64,000 bases of DNA from Ascaphus truei (lineage: Eukaryota; Chordata; Amphibia; Anura; Ascaphidae): NCBI GenBank assembly GCA_036426205.1, contig CM071570.1, positions 146,718,166 to 146,782,165 on the forward strand, written 5' to 3'. The position numbers and the translations under genes are program-made. This document shows, piece after piece, positions 12,580-23,339 of this stretch (position 1 is the stretch's first letter; every line of letters begins with the position of its first letter). A model generated the notes under the pieces. It ran no database searches. It saw nothing but the letters and a program-made list of their open reading frames with translations, and was not told the DNA's origin.

Positions 12580-13020
12580 CTCCTCCCTCATCGGCAATTC
12601 AGCATGTCAGCGACACACTGCTCTGCTTCCTCTCGGTTACCCTCCATGATCCAAGGCCTCCTCTCCTCTGGCCCCGGCAGCGCTCAGTCAGCGGGACACA
12701 GGGAAGGGGAGGGAGTTGAGAGGCTGAGCAGCGGCTCACTGAGTCTGATTTAAAATCCCCGCGCTTGCTACACCTTTCACTCTAGCACCGGAAGCTCTGC
12801 GGCAGCCATCTTGCTATACCCATGGCAGCTGACGTGTGGGGGTAACGGCGGCCGTTAGGAGCGGCGCCGGCGGCTATCGCCGCTGCCGCATGTCACAGCG
12901 GGTGTGTGTGGGGGGGAGCGGTGGCTGTTAGGAGCGGCGCCGGCGGCTATCGCCGCCGTCGCCGCAGGTCACAGTAGATGCGAGGGGAGGGGGGGGGAGC
13001 CGTGACGTCACTTCCGTTTC
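12580..13020. other. CpG-rich patch with CRE site
   Basis: GC- and CpG-dense, unlike its surroundings. It contains an approximately 75-bp duplication around GGAGCGGCGCCGGCGGCTAT (two copies, about 12858 and 12930) and a CRE octamer TGACGTCA at about 13001. It could be an orphan promoter or CpG island, or the GC-rich part of a repeat. No transcript start or downstream exon can be supported. Confidence 0.4.
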
Positions 13021-13185
13021 ACATTTCGCCCCCAACTCTCCCGTTTTACTCCATCAGAATAGGTGCCACTAAAGAAGTTTCAATAAAAACAAAAAAAAAC
13101 ATACAAAATTATTCCTGCATGATGGTACGAAACGAAACAAAAAGCAACCAATCAAAACCCACTGGAAGGGGTTTTGCCACCCTCA

Positions 13186-13545
13186 TACCAGGCTTTGCCA
13201 CCCTCTCGACAACTCTGTCAGACCTAACTAAAGGTTAGATTTCTCTCATGGGGAAGTGGTCTGATGAGGCGGAGGAGGCCTTACAAATGTTAAAGAATAC
13301 CTTGTGTGCCCATACCATTCTGGTCACCCCATATTTCACCAAAGAAGTATACCCTAATAACGGACCATGCACCTTTGAAGATCATGCAGCAAAATAGAGA
13401 GATAAATGCTTGTGTAACTCGCTGATTTTTGAGTCTGCAGAGGTTCCAGTTCACAATAAAACATAAGCCAGGCTCCAAACATGGAAATGCTGACACACTG
13501 TCCCAAGTGTACACCTCCCTCTATACAAGGACTCACTAGCCATGA
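13186..13545 (+). pseudogene. Gmr1-like Gypsy RT/RNase H relic
   Basis: Tail of a polymerase gene related to the element at 51.8-56.3 kb. GFATLSTTLSDLTKG and KWSDEAEEALQMLKNTLC match that copy's PNFATKATPLTDLTK and KWSPETEQAFRSLKEALC. ILVTPYFTKE matches VLVTPDFSKE. The catalytic RNase H centre is deleted. Remnants of the last RNase H part follow in shifted frames (about 13355-13510), ending with a tether-like stretch near 13475. A purine tract and an LTR start come directly after. Confidence 0.75.
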
Positions 13546-13551
13546 TTAACA

Positions 13552-13576
13552 AATTGGGGGGGGAGGGATGTGTTAT
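13552..13576 (+). other. Polypurine tract
   Basis: G-rich run GGGGGGGGAGGGATG directly after the RNase H relic and before a TGTGACAGGG LTR start. In this class it primes plus-strand DNA synthesis. Confidence 0.65.
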
Positions 13577-14125
13577 TGTGACAGGGTTGCTTGTACTATT
13601 GTGGAAGTTAAATGCATATTTGCTTTCTGGCATCAAGTGCACCACCTTTCTTTCTTTCTTTCTTTCTTTCTTTCTGTTTCTGTTTTTCTTTGCTGGCCCA
13701 GCGATCTTTTTTTGTTTCCTTTACCTGAAACTTTAGTAACCTTTAATGTGGTGTCCTGAGGTCAGTCAGTATAATGCAGGTATAGGTAATGTTAAACACA
13801 GTTTGATATTACATAGCCATGGGGAAGTCTCTGTTAAAAAGGAAAAGGGCGTTTCCTTCCTGCATACCATCCAGGGTAGATTATACCATGGTATAGGGGA
13901 GGGAATTAAAGTAAGTGATACTGAATGTCATTTATTTTGCAGAGTAAAGACATGCATGGGATGTTTGTAAAAGGTACTGTTTTTTTGGGGCTTGCTATAG
14001 AAAATGGTATGTTGTGTGAAGTGTATTATGTTTGCTAATTGTATAAGTTTTGGGAGACAACTCCCCTGTGTGGTTTACTTTATTTGGTTTTGTCCTAATT
14101 AACCAGTAATAAAAGGGAGGGGGGT
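13577..14125 (+). mobile_element. Putative 3' LTR of the second Gmr1-like element
   Basis: Begins TGTGACAGGGTTGC after a polypurine tract, comparable to TGTGACAGAAACC in the 52-kb element. An AATAAA signal lies at 14108-14113. The right end was not located, so 14125 is only an estimate just past the signal; a CA terminus further on is possible. Confidence 0.45.
13647..13675. repeat. (TTTC)n microsatellite
   Basis: Seven uninterrupted TTTC units. Confidence 0.95.
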
Positions 14126-14149
14126 TCTTTCCCTTTTTTTTTGTTTGCC

Positions 14150-14325
14150 GCACTCCTTGTTGCTGCTATGTGACATGAGGTTGTTATCCTTCTGCACTCC
14201 TTGTTGCTGCTATGTGACATGAGGTTGTTATCCTTCTGCACTCCTTGTTGCTGCTATGTGATAGGAGGATGTCTCTTTCTGCACTTCTTGTTGCTGCTAT
14301 GTGATATGAGGATGTCTGTGGAACT
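14150..14325. repeat. 44-bp tandem repeat, 4 copies
   Basis: Unit begins CACTCCTTGTTGCTGCTATG at 14151, 14195, 14239 and (CACTTC variant) 14282. The spacing is 44, 44 and 43 bases. Confidence 0.92.
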
Positions 14326-14763
14326 TCAGTGAAAGGATGCAAACTTTCTAATGCAGATATTGTTGGCTACTCTGTGGCTGGAGATATCACGCTGGGAGAA
14401 CTGGTTGTTGTACACCTGAATGTGGAATACCTAATAAAAAGAAGGTTCAGAGAACAGCAAAAGCCTCTTTCATTCTTCCCAGGGTCTGATGCTGCTGCTT
14501 CTTTAAATAAAGGCTGGGACGCAACCTTTCACAGTTATGTACTCAGTGAAGTGTTTGTAGGGAGGTTTATATAGGGCCTAGCACTTTCTAGGTGTGTATC
14601 CTTTCTCCTCATTTGGGAACTAACTAATGGACTGCAGTATAAAGGTCAGTCCAGACACCTCCCTTGGCTGCTGCTGTTCTTATCTGGAAGTACACATGCT
14701 GACAGCCTCAGTGAATGAAGGAGGGGTTTCAATTAGTGAAGGTGCTATGAGTGTTGCTGAGGG

Positions 14764-14880
14764 GAAGGTCACGGAGGGTGTGTGTTAGTGAAGAGGGTAG
14801 ATGTCACTATAATTTGTGGTGGCAATCTGAGTGACTGGGGATTGGGAGTGCAGACTCACTCACTGAAAAGTGGAATATTA
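14764..14880. repeat. Direct repeat, copy A
   Basis: Closely related to 15257-15372: both run GAAGGTCAC, GTGAAGAGGGT, AGTGACTGGGGATTGGG and end GTGGAAT(A)TTA. The copies are about 490 bp apart with G/A-rich DNA between. The minus-strand open frames here are low-complexity products. Confidence 0.8.
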
Positions 14881-15256
14881 GTCGGTTTCTAAGCGCAAGG
14901 CCGCTGATCAGCCTTTCCTTTGAAGGGAGGCATGTGATTGGTTGTCGCACTAAGCTGGTGGCCTCCCAGACATTCCTTAGGGGGAGAGCGTAGGTCGCGG
15001 TTGTGGATGGAGGTGGAGAGATGCCAATGTAAAAGAGCGATGGGGAAAGATGACAGTGTAAGAGAGGGAGGGAGGAGGTGGGGGTGTAAGAGAGGGAGTG
15101 GGAAAGGAGGGGAAGCAAGAATAAAATAGAGGGGGAAGAGTGAGAGGAGTGAGACAGGGGAGCGAAATATATGGGAAGGTAGGTAGAAGATGAAAGGGAG
15201 GAGAGTGTGATGTGGGGGTGTAAGAGAGGCAATGGGACAGGTGGAGCTATAAGAAA

Positions 15257-15372
15257 GGAAGGTCACTGAGGGAGTGTCAGTGAAGAGGGTGGATGTTACT
15301 ATCATTTGGGGTTGGAGTCTCAGTGACTGGGGATTGGGGGTTCAGCCTAATTCACTGGAAGGTGGAATTATT
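15257..15372. repeat. Direct repeat, copy B
   Basis: Partner of 14764-14880, same orientation and element order. Confidence 0.8.
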
Positions 15373-15639
15373 GATTGGGTTAAAAAGAGTGCTATTTTCA
15401 ACTGATTCAGTTTCCAGTCTGCCATGAAAAAGATCACTCCAGCTGGGTTCTTTAGCAGGTTTAAAATAATGTAACATCAGTGTTAGTGCTTGACAAGATA
15501 AATACATATAAGTTTACCATGAACAATAGAGAAAGTTAATACCACCGTATTATTAATGTCTCAGATCCAACTGTATGGAGATGATTAATGGATTATGGGC
15601 AGGCTTGATGTAGTGGTCTTATGGTTCTAGGAAAAGTTA

Positions 15640-16485
15640 TCTGGAATTATGAACACAAATTTTTTTCTAATGGCGTAATAAAGTTTAATAGGTACAAAAT
15701 ATGAGTTTTTACAAATGCACACTCACAATTCACTTAATTGAAAGCTTGCATGTATAGACATCAAAGGTCCTTTTAACCTGGTCAAGTGGTTTGAGTATTC
15801 AATTCCTCCTGCTGTGGGGAATAGATCCTATCATCTCATCGCCAGGGGATAACCTCAGTTCAGTCCTGGGAGTCACTTCATGCTGATGTTACAGCTTTAT
15901 TGACCAGATCACTCAAACAAACCTGCCTCTATAGCGCACCTTATGCGTTTGGTGTATATCTCCAACTTCTTCAGGGTTTATTTCAGATAGGAGATGATAT
16001 TCTAGCCACATTTAAGTAGCAAATAGTTATGATGGTAACCATGCGTTGCCTTAGCAACACCAACTGGGCTTCTATTTAATGCTTCTAGTGACAGATTAGT
16101 GTACTGCATATAATGCAAAAATAGAACAAATATGAAGATGTAAATAAATAAATAAAGTAATTAATGAAGTATTATAAAGTAATCAGAGATATAAACAATT
16201 AGTTATATGTGACAAGATGTAAATCAATTATAAAAGATTTCAGCTGAATAATACAGAAATATATACAACACAATGGGCAAAATGAAATTTGTTGTATATG
16301 ATGTACTATATGGGTAAATGATTAAGAGTAAAAATACTCTAAATATATAATATAACAACAATAAAAGCACTATTGTCTCATATGTGAAGGAGATGTATCC
16401 TAATACTAAAACCCTAAGAAAAATAAAAAATAAAAGCTAAAATGCATAAAACTAGCAGCTATTACTTATTGTAGAACAGAGTACC
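15640..16485 (-). mobile_element. Probable 3' region of the shattered PLE
   Basis: Lies downstream, on the minus strand, of the PLE stop codon at 16486-16488. The first 500 bases are AT-rich. At about 15935-15985 the minus strand reads CCTGAAGAAG... and AAACGCATAAGG, reminiscent of degenerate hammerhead-bearing PLE termini, but GAAA is missing. The outer end is uncertain. Confidence 0.4.
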
Positions 16486-16529
16486 TTATTGTATAAAGGC
16501 AGCTAAGTCTATGTCAAGATTGAGACTAT
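16486..16529 (-). pseudogene. PLE ORF fragment 4 (C-terminus)
   Basis: Encodes the last residues of a Penelope-like protein, SLNLDIDLAAFIQ then TAA, the conserved C-terminal signature that follows the GIY-YIG domain. It is continuous in frame with fragment 3 (24430-24779) once the 7.9-kb insertion and one TAT target duplication are removed. Confidence 0.8.
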
Positions 16530-16979
16530 GGGGGTCATGCAGTAAGCGGCGCAAAGGCACTTCTCGCCCGTTTTACGCCATAAATGCATACCCCAATTCA
16601 GTAAGGGGCGAAAACTTAGCACAAAGCAAAAAAAACGCCAAGTTGTTTGGCGATTTTTTTTTCTTCCACCATTGGCGCGGCGAAAAGGCGCTTTGCGCCG
16701 CAACTAGCCATTTTTTCAACCACGCTCAATTCTAGTAGTGGCGAGTAGCTTTGCGCCACTCTAGAATGGCGTTTTTCACGGCAATCCGGTTCGCCACAAA
16801 AAGTAGGCAAGTTGCTGGTGAGAGGCTGCGGATGAGGAGCGGAACGGCACTTAGAAAAAATTCAGGCCTTTTTCCTGCCTGTGATTGATGCCGGAGGTCT
16901 CTGGAGCTGATACCATTAATACCAGCACTGGAGCCCCCCGGCATGCATCCGAGGCAGGAAAAATGCATTTAAAGCCCAC

Positions 16980-17016
16980 TTCATTACCTTAGCGGCTAAC
17001 CGCTAAGGCAATGAAG
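16980..17016. repeat. Hairpin A module
   Basis: Near-perfect palindrome: arms TTCATTACCTTAGCGG and its complement. Member of a family found more than ten times in the window. Confidence 0.85.
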
Positions 17017-17122
17017 GAGTTAACCAGCCGTGCCAGGTTTATTGTTGGTAGCAGGGGTGGGTGAAGGGGGTATTTGGCCCTTGGTGGTTGTGTAGGGCTT
17101 GCGGGGGGGGTTGCGGGTGCAC

Positions 17123-17176
17123 TTAACCCCTTCATGACCTTAGCGATTAATACAGCTACGGTCATGAAGGGGTTAA
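17123..17176. repeat. Hairpin A module
   Basis: Arms TTAACCCCTTCATGACC and complement, flanking a short centre. Starts and ends with TTAA. Confidence 0.88.
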
Positions 17177-17651
17177 GCCCTCCCGCTACCCACCCGCAAG
17201 CCCTAAACAACCACCGTTGGGGCTAATACCCCCTTCACCCACCCCCGCTACCCACAAGTAACAAATCCACACACAACAGCCCACACTAAAAAATAAACTA
17301 AATATAGAAATATGATATTAGAATATATTATATATTATAGATATATATATATATATATATATATATCAAAGACAACTCAAAAATTAAGTAGCGCTAAAGA
17401 GGATGTGAAATAACCCTAATAAATTATAAATTATAATAACATATTTAAAATATTAAAATAAATTAATATTACCACAATTTAACCTAATAATATCTACAAA
17501 CCATAACGTGATAGTGAAAAAAAAGGAAAATCCAAATTGAATGTTCCACTCAAACAAAAAATCCAGAGAGAAATAAAGTCCCAATAGAAGATCCAAGGAG
17601 CGTCTTTGCAGCTTTAAGGGGAGTGGTATAGCCAACCACTTTTGGAATCTA

Positions 17652-18480
17652 TGAACAAAAAACAAACAAAAGCGCAAGCTCCATAGCACGTAACTGAGTA
17701 AAAGATAAGGTACATTTATTTAAAAAATCAGCAACCCATAAGAATGTGCACTTACAGGATTTCAAACAGAACCATTCGTGGGAGAGAAATCTCTATTGTG
17801 GTCATCTGCGGTGGTAGGGTGAGTCCCAGGTTTGTAGAGTGGATGTAAACAGCCCAGGTTCACCATGAATTGCCTGCACGTCCTTTGCTCCCTCATACAA
17901 TGATTGCTAACACTTGAAATGATGAAACGCGAAGAGCTGTGACGTCATCGCGTTTGTGTTGGTGTATTTGGAGTCCCTGGCTTCCCTGCGCTCCGGCTGG
18001 CGCAGGGACCACAATAGAGATTTCTCTCCCACGAATGGTTCTGTTTGAAATCCNNNNNNNNNNNNNNNNNNNNNNNNNGGATTTCAAACAGAACCATTCG
18101 TGGGAGAGAAATCTCTATTGTGGTCATCTGCGGTGGTAGGGTGAGTCCCAGGTTTGTAGAGTGGATGTAAACAGCCCAGGTTCACCATGAATTGCCTGCA
18201 CGTCCTTTGCTCCCTCATACAATGATTGCTAACACTTGAAATGATGAAACGCGAAGAGCTGTGACGTCATCGCGTTTGTGTTGGTGTATTTGGAGTCCCT
18301 GGCTTCCCTGCGCTCCGGCTGGCGCAGGGACCACAATAGAGATTTCTCTCCCACGAATGGTTCTGTTTGAAATCCTGTAAGTGCACATTCTTATGGGTTG
18401 CTAATTTTTTTAATAAATGTACCTTATATTTTACTCAGTTATGTGCTATGGAGCTTGCGCTTTTGTTTGTTTTTTGTTCA
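17652..18480. mobile_element. Long inverted-repeat element spanning an assembly gap
   Basis: Inverted arms of about 150 bp: 17652-17803 and 18328-18480. They begin with TGAACAAAAAACAAACAAAA and end in TCTCTATTGTGGTC. The unique centre includes AAACGCG...CGCGTTT. The centre and inner arms appear twice because of an assembly error around the N run. It is nested in composite copy 1 and absent from copy 2. Confidence 0.8.
18054..18078. other. 25-base N gap with duplicated flanks
   Basis: The approximately 297 bases before the Ns (17757-18053) are repeated identically after them (18079-18375). Each block is itself bounded by inverted copies of GGATTTCAAACAGAACCATT. This is best explained as unmerged overlapping contig ends, not a biological tandem. 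Confidence 0.9.
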
Positions 18481-18503
18481 TATATATATATATATATATA
18501 TAT
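18481..18503. repeat. (TA)n microsatellite
   Basis: Short perfect TA run next to the long inverted-repeat element. Confidence 0.9.
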
Positions 18504-18685
18504 TACAGCAAAAACACCTATACCACCCAAACATACACATATATGCACATCAATGATACTATAGGCCGGCGGGGGCCCTCAGGTGTTCCCCGCAGGCCTG
18601 CAGTACTAATTCAGTGCACCCAAAAATAATTACAACACATAAATACAGCACCCTTAACACATACAATATAGTAATGTGCAAATTA

Positions 18686-18709
18686 CTATTATCCACATAT
18701 GGATAATAG
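18686..18709. repeat. Hairpin B palindrome
   Basis: 24-base near-perfect palindrome, CTATTATCC centred on ACATAT and GGATAATAG. Related copies lie at 22141, 23054, 60479, 61365 and 63328. Confidence 0.85.
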
Positions 18710-18771
18710 CGAATTTGCCCATTTAAAATACATAAAAAACAATAAATAAAATAAATACATATAGTACTCAC

Positions 18772-18835
18772 CCATGTCCGGCTGACACGGTGAAGGCCAT
18801 CCTCATCTTCATCCCCGTCCATGCCCCCTCCGATG
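18772..18835 (-). other. Exon-like cassette (DEDEDG), copy 1
   Basis: On the minus strand a 64-bp segment is bounded by TTTTGCAG and GTGAGTAC, consensus splice acceptor and donor. It encodes an acidic stretch from GATGAAGATGAGGATGGCCT (DEDEDGL). It is near-identical to 22927-22991 and 60565-60625. A function as an exon is inferred from splice sites and conservation only. Confidence 0.55.
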
Positions 18836-18880
18836 CTGCAAAACATGACCAAGAATAAAAACAGCCAATGTAATGTCCCC

Positions 18881-18934
18881 TAACCCCTTAATCACCATAG
18901 CGGTTATTAAACGCTACAGTCATTAAGTGGTTAA
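18881..18934. repeat. Hairpin A module
   Basis: TAACCCCTTAATCACC and AGTCATTAAGTGGTTAA arms around GCGGTTATTAAACGC. Confidence 0.88.
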
Positions 18935-19212
18935 CCCACCCTTTACACACCACTCGGGAGGCCTACATACCCTCCCCCACTAACCCCCCACCCCATGAGG
19001 CCAAACCACCCTCTCTCACCCAATACCCATCCGGGAGGCCTACCCACATACCCTTGGGGCCAATACACCCTTCCCCCACCCACAGTACCCACAATAAAAA
19101 CAATACACTGCCCCACAATAAACATCATTATATTTATTAAATACATAACCCACCCCCTGTGCCCCCCCATAAAGACATGATTTATTATTTTACATACAGG
19201 GTAATACCCCAG

Positions 19213-19420
19213 GCCCACGGGAGTCCCCGGTGGGCCTGACGGGTCACGTCACAGACCTGCAGTAGCCCAGCACCATTTTTCAAACAGGTCTGGAGGCCTG
19301 TTGGTGGTTCCCGCCAGGCACCATGGTCCACCAGGTGGTCTCCGCGGGTCACCGTGGGCCACAATGGGGTCTCCACGGTAGGCCCGTGGATGTCTGGACA
19401 GCTGTCTCTCACACATACTA
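19213..19420 (-). repeat. GC-rich minisatellite arm
   Basis: Irregular repeats of CCACCTG/CAGGTGG and GGTCCACG-like units. It is the inverted partner of 22360-22560. Related array at 60890-61260. Confidence 0.7.
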
Positions 19421-19429
19421 ATACTCCTT

Positions 19430-19851
19430 GTTTTTCCATCCCTATACACCAATAGGGACCACAAGGTATCCACACACACTTTTAGTTGTGCTACAAACTC
19501 TCACATTTCCACACCCACCCACACCATTTATATCCACTCCCACTCCACACACACCTTTTTTTAAAGCACTGTATATACTGTGGGCTCTCCATTCATTTTT
19601 ATTCACACTGATACACATACACACTCTTTCTTCACTTGCTTTCAGGAACCTTTTGACACCTCTAGCCATAAAACACATCCACACCGGGGGAAGGACCAGC
19701 ACAGATAACATTCCAAGAGATACTGTTTTTAAGTATACCCTTGCTTCATTCATTGTAACATCGCCGGAAGAAGAGATCAGTGTATCTCGAAAGCTCGCAC
19801 AAATAAAAGCATTTCGTTAGCCACAGAACGGTATCATCTATTTATTTTTTG

Positions 19852-19898
<47 letters not shown>

Positions 19899-19910
19899 CT
19901 GTATATATAA
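19430..19910 (+). repeat. Inserted dispersed repeat with AT tail
   Basis: Absent from the corresponding place in composite copy 2. Contains AAGAGATC...ATCTCGAAAGCTC (about 19768-19796), then AAATAAAAGCATTTCGTTAG and a long (AT)n tail from about 19856. This looks like the 3' end of a retroposon, possibly Penelope-like. Confidence 0.4.
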
Positions 19911-20831
19911 GTCAGCAGGTCACAAACCGATATGAACCAATATACAAATAAATGTTGAAGGGTTATCAAAAACATGCTCTAATAAAAATACCACTTCTCC
20001 ATATCAGACACAATACAATAAAATCATATTTCCTAAAAAAATCCAATCTCATCTTCCAATCAAAAGCATCAAATGCCAATCAAAACATTGATTTTACATT
20101 GTATACATGATGCATACAATCTATGCACCATGTACACTCTACAAATCAATGTTAACAATAAAATATTCCAAACAAAATACCATTAAATCCAAACAAGTAT
20201 ACTATTTAAACCAAGCAAGGCACCATAAATCAATTAGCATTCATTAATCAAATCACAAAACAATTAAAATACCATCCATAACAATTACACAATTAACTAT
20301 TTCAATCGTTAAAAAGAACAAGTTACCATCAGACAAAATATAAGTACCCAAAAGAATACAATATAGAAAAGCAAGCATCACCCTGATCTAAAGCACAGCA
20401 TACAACATCAAAAATTACACCTTTCTAATTTAAAAAAACATTACACACACATTTATGCATAGCAACATAGCCAAAATCATATTAAACACAGCAATACAAG
20501 CATTTCCTACCAAACCAATTCTTACCCTGTATGTATATATCGTTCTAGACATACATACATACATACAACATACATACATACAGTGGCAAGAAATGATCTT
20601 AAACAAAAAATTAAAAATCACATGTAAAAAAAACATAAAAACATGTACAAGTTACCATTACTTGACCCACTCACCGACTCCCGTTGAACAGCTTACTCTT
20701 GAACCAATCCACGCACAGGAACCCATAAAATAATAAACCATAAAATATAAAACCCTAAAATAATAAAAAATAACAATCCATGGGTCTTCTATTTGTAATC
20801 CATCTTCATCTGTATTCTACTTTCTTGTATC

Positions 20832-20942
20832 TCATTCTGCTCTCTTCCGGGGTCTTCTTCTCGTCTTTGGCCACGCCCTGGTCTTCTTTCTTCTGTAAAA
20901 AGTCCTTCCTCCTCGGCGTCTGCCTTCAAAATGAGACGACAT
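20832..20942 (-). CDS. Small Arg-rich ORF downstream of TATA/CRE block
   Basis: A 36-codon frame starting MSSHFEGRRRGGRTF and rich in Arg/Lys, ending TGA at 20832-20834. Its ATG lies just downstream of the CRE-containing promoter-like block on the same strand. In composite copy 2 the equivalent ATG gives MTSHFRARSRGGRTS and then a stop, so the beginning (M-SHF, RGGRT) is conserved and the rest is not. It could be a 5' exon or leader peptide or a nuclear-targeting peptide. Without homologues it may equally be chance. Low confidence as a real protein. Confidence 0.3.
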   Translation of the reverse strand: MSSHFEGRRRGGRTFYRRKKTRAWPKTRRRPRKRAE

Positions 20943-21060
20943 AGGCTTTTCTAGGCCTATGACGTCACATTTTTGTCATATGGTTCCCACGGCCCTGATT
21001 GGGCCGTGAAAACCATGTGATTTGGGGGGGGAAATTTTCATTTTGATGACGTCATTTAAA
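20943..21060 (-). promoter_or_regulatory. CRE-containing promoter-like block, copy 1
   Basis: Two TGACGTCA octamers (20960-20967 and 21047-21054), a CCAAT-type motif between them (complement of GATTGGGCC, about 20996), and CCTAGAAAAGCC where copy 2 has CCTATAAAAGCC. The same order is found in copy 2 at 61829-61920. CRE sites bind CREB/ATF factors (established knowledge); activity here is inferred. Confidence 0.55.
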
Positions 21061-21929
21061 GGCAATGACGCTAGCCAATCAGAATGCCTGTGCACCATAG
21101 GTGAATAGAGGAGTGGGAGTGGCAGAGTGAGGAGTGTGAGCTGGCAATCACTTTTTTCATAGTTGTGAGGGTCTCCTCGAGAAGTCTTCACTCTCTGAAT
21201 CCTGGCGCATTTGCAAGCTCTCGACCCACGATGTCATCACCCGCAATCAAACTCCATCCTCCTTAAAGTTCAACATCAGGCTGTGTTCATTTCTCTACAT
21301 GCTTGCTGTGGCTGCTCATGCTGGATTCCTGAGGGCACCACCAAGTACAAGGGAAATCACCCCGTTTCAATCACTTGGGGTTCGTGGATGTCGAGGTGAC
21401 ACGCAGCGCAGTACAGATTCTCCCCTTGATTGCACAAGCTCTTTTCTTGTAAGTTAGGGTTGTTTCCATCCTTGTAAGGGCTGTGGTTCTTTACATACTG
21501 TGCTATTGGTGTGTCTTTTTTATTTATTACAGAGACCATCTGGAGTACATTCTGAAGACCATCAAAGCCACTCTGAACTGTATTGGTTAATCCACCCATT
21601 GCCAAGACTGTCTTTTCCATCAAGGACTGTCTTTTGGATCATGGTACTGTGGACTTTAACTCATTAGCGCCGGGGACTTAGCTTTTAGTATATGTGTATG
21701 TTATATTAGATTTGGAACTGTCTATTGTTTGCTGTCCCCTTGGCAGCTGTTGTTTCACTTATTGTTATATAACGCACATTTTGTTTGATGTTAACTATCA
21801 CAATCGGCAATTGGATCCAGCGCTGATAGAGAGCGTTATTAGTTAGTTTGTAGTCTATATATATACAGTTGCATGATGAAGCCACTGTATAAATGAATGG
21901 GTGAAGGGTGGGTATCGGGCCTGATTGGC

Positions 21930-21984
21930 TTAACGCCTTAATTACCTTTGCGGTTATTATCCGATAAGATGATTAAGGGGTTAA
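21930..21984. repeat. Hairpin A module
   Basis: TTAACGCCTTAATTACC arm with a diverged complement ending AAGGGGTTAA. Confidence 0.8.
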
Positions 21985-22029
21985 TTGATCTCAGAATGTA
22001 ATTGCAATGTATTGGCTATGTATTTTGTT

Positions 22030-22089
22030 GGCAACGGAGGACACGGATTTTGCTGGCGAGGGGGCTTCTTATTGATGAGGTCAGTAGAA
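22030..22089 (+). other. Diverged exon-like cassette
   Basis: GGCAACGGAGGACACGG... followed by GTCAGTAG. Same position relative to hairpins A and B as the cassettes at 61467 (minus) and 63207 (plus), but with a weak acceptor and donor. Confidence 0.35.
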
Positions 22090-22140
22090 CTTTATTTATT
22101 TTATTATGCTAGTTAATGTGTTTAATAATGGGCAGATAAT

Positions 22141-22164
22141 CTATTATCCTTATCTGGATAATAG
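22141..22164. repeat. Hairpin B palindrome
   Basis: CTATTATCC and GGATAATAG around TTATCT. Confidence 0.85.
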
Positions 22165-22249
22165 TTATTTTGCACATTATTGTACTGTATGTGTTATGGG
22201 GGGGGTGGGGGGTGGATTGATGTATTTAATGTATAGGACATGGGGGACA

Positions 22250-22560
22250 CCTGTGGGGAAGAACCGGTGGGGGGCACCGCAGACACGTAGGGACCACCCG
22301 TGGGTCCCCAGACCCCCGTGGTAGCCACCTGAGGCCCCTCAGACACCAGTGGGTCTAACCCGGGGACCCCCAGACATCCACGGGCCTACCGTGGAGACCC
22401 CATTGTGGCCCACTGTGATCCGCAGAGACCACCTGGTGGACCATGGCACCTGGCGGGAACCACCAACAGGCCTCCAGACCCTGTTTGAAAAATTGTTCTG
22501 GGCTACTGTAGGTCTGTGAGGTGACCCGTCAGGCCCATCGGGGACTCCCGTGGGCCTGGG
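22250..22560 (+). repeat. GC-rich minisatellite arm
   Basis: Repeats of GGACCACCTG- and CAGACACC-type units. 22360-22560 is the inverted partner of 19213-19420. The two arms, with adjoining modules, form an inverted repeat of about 850 bp per arm (18560-19420 against 22360-23220). Confidence 0.75.
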
Positions 22561-22827
22561 GTATTAACCCTGTATGTAAAATAATAAATCATGTATTTAT
22601 GGGGGGCACAGAGGGTGGGTTATGTATTTAATAAATATAATGATGTTTATTGATGGGGCAGTATTGTTTTTATTGTGGGTACTGTGGGTGGGGGAAGGGG
22701 GTATTGGCCCCAAGGATATGTGGGCAGGCCTCCCGGCTGGGTAGTGGGTGAGGGTGGTTAGGCCTCACGGGGTGGGGGGTTAGTGGGGGAGGGCATGTAG
22801 GCCTCCTGAGTGGTGGGTAAGGGTGGG

Positions 22828-22881
22828 TTAACCCCTTAATGACTGTAGCGGTTAATAACCGCTACGGTGATTAAGGGGTTA
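22828..22881. repeat. Hairpin A module
   Basis: TTAACCCCTTAATGAC, TAGCGGTTAATAACCGCTA centre, GTGATTAAGGGGTTA. The best preserved example. Confidence 0.9.
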
Positions 22882-22926
22882 GGGGACATTACTTTGCATG
22901 TTTTCATTCTTGTGTCTGTTTTGCAG

Positions 22927-22991
22927 CATCGGAGGAGGGCATGAACGGTGATGAAGATGAGGATGGCCTTCATCGTGGCAGCCGAATATGG
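22927..22991 (+). other. Exon-like cassette (DEDEDG), copy 2 in this element
   Basis: 65 bp bounded by TTTTGCAG and GTGAGTG. Encodes MNGDEDEDGLHRGSRIW in one frame. It is the inverted counterpart of 18772-18835, with a 1-base length difference that shifts the frame between copies. Confidence 0.55.
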
Positions 22992-23053
22992 GTGAGTGCT
23001 ATATGTATTTATTGTATTTATTGTTCTTTATGTAATTTAAATGGGCAAATTCA

Positions 23054-23077
23054 CTATTATCCATATGTGGATAATAG
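23054..23077. repeat. Hairpin B palindrome
   Basis: CTATTATCC, ATATGT, GGATAATAG. Confidence 0.85.
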
Positions 23078-23339
23078 TAATTTTGCACATTACTATACCA
23101 TATGTGTTAAGGGTGGTGTATTTATGTGTTGTAATTTTTTTGGGGTGCACTGAATTGGTACTGCAGGCCTGCGGGGAACACCCGAGGGCCACCGCCGGCC
23201 TCTAGTATCATTGCTGTGCATCCCAAAAATTTTATATATGTAATGGGGGTATAGGGGTTGTTGGAGGCACAGGGGATGTATGTTGTTTATTGCAATGTTT
23301 ATTGGGGGCAATTGTCCCCAATAAACATGCTATTATGCC

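Noticed and set aside
12580..13020. CpG-rich patch as the promoter of a host gene
   Set aside because: No downstream exon or transcript evidence. Kept only as a compositional feature.
14807..15305. Two overlapping minus-strand frames of about 140 codons rich in Ser, Leu and Pro
   Set aside because: They translate a G/A-rich low-complexity stretch between direct repeats. No motif.
17893..18139. Open frames running through the N block
   Set aside because: They cross undefined bases and an assembly duplication.
19750..19800. Third clear hammerhead ribozyme (AAGAGATC...GATCTCGAAA-like)
   Set aside because: The CUGANGA core is missing and the pairing is only a generic hairpin.
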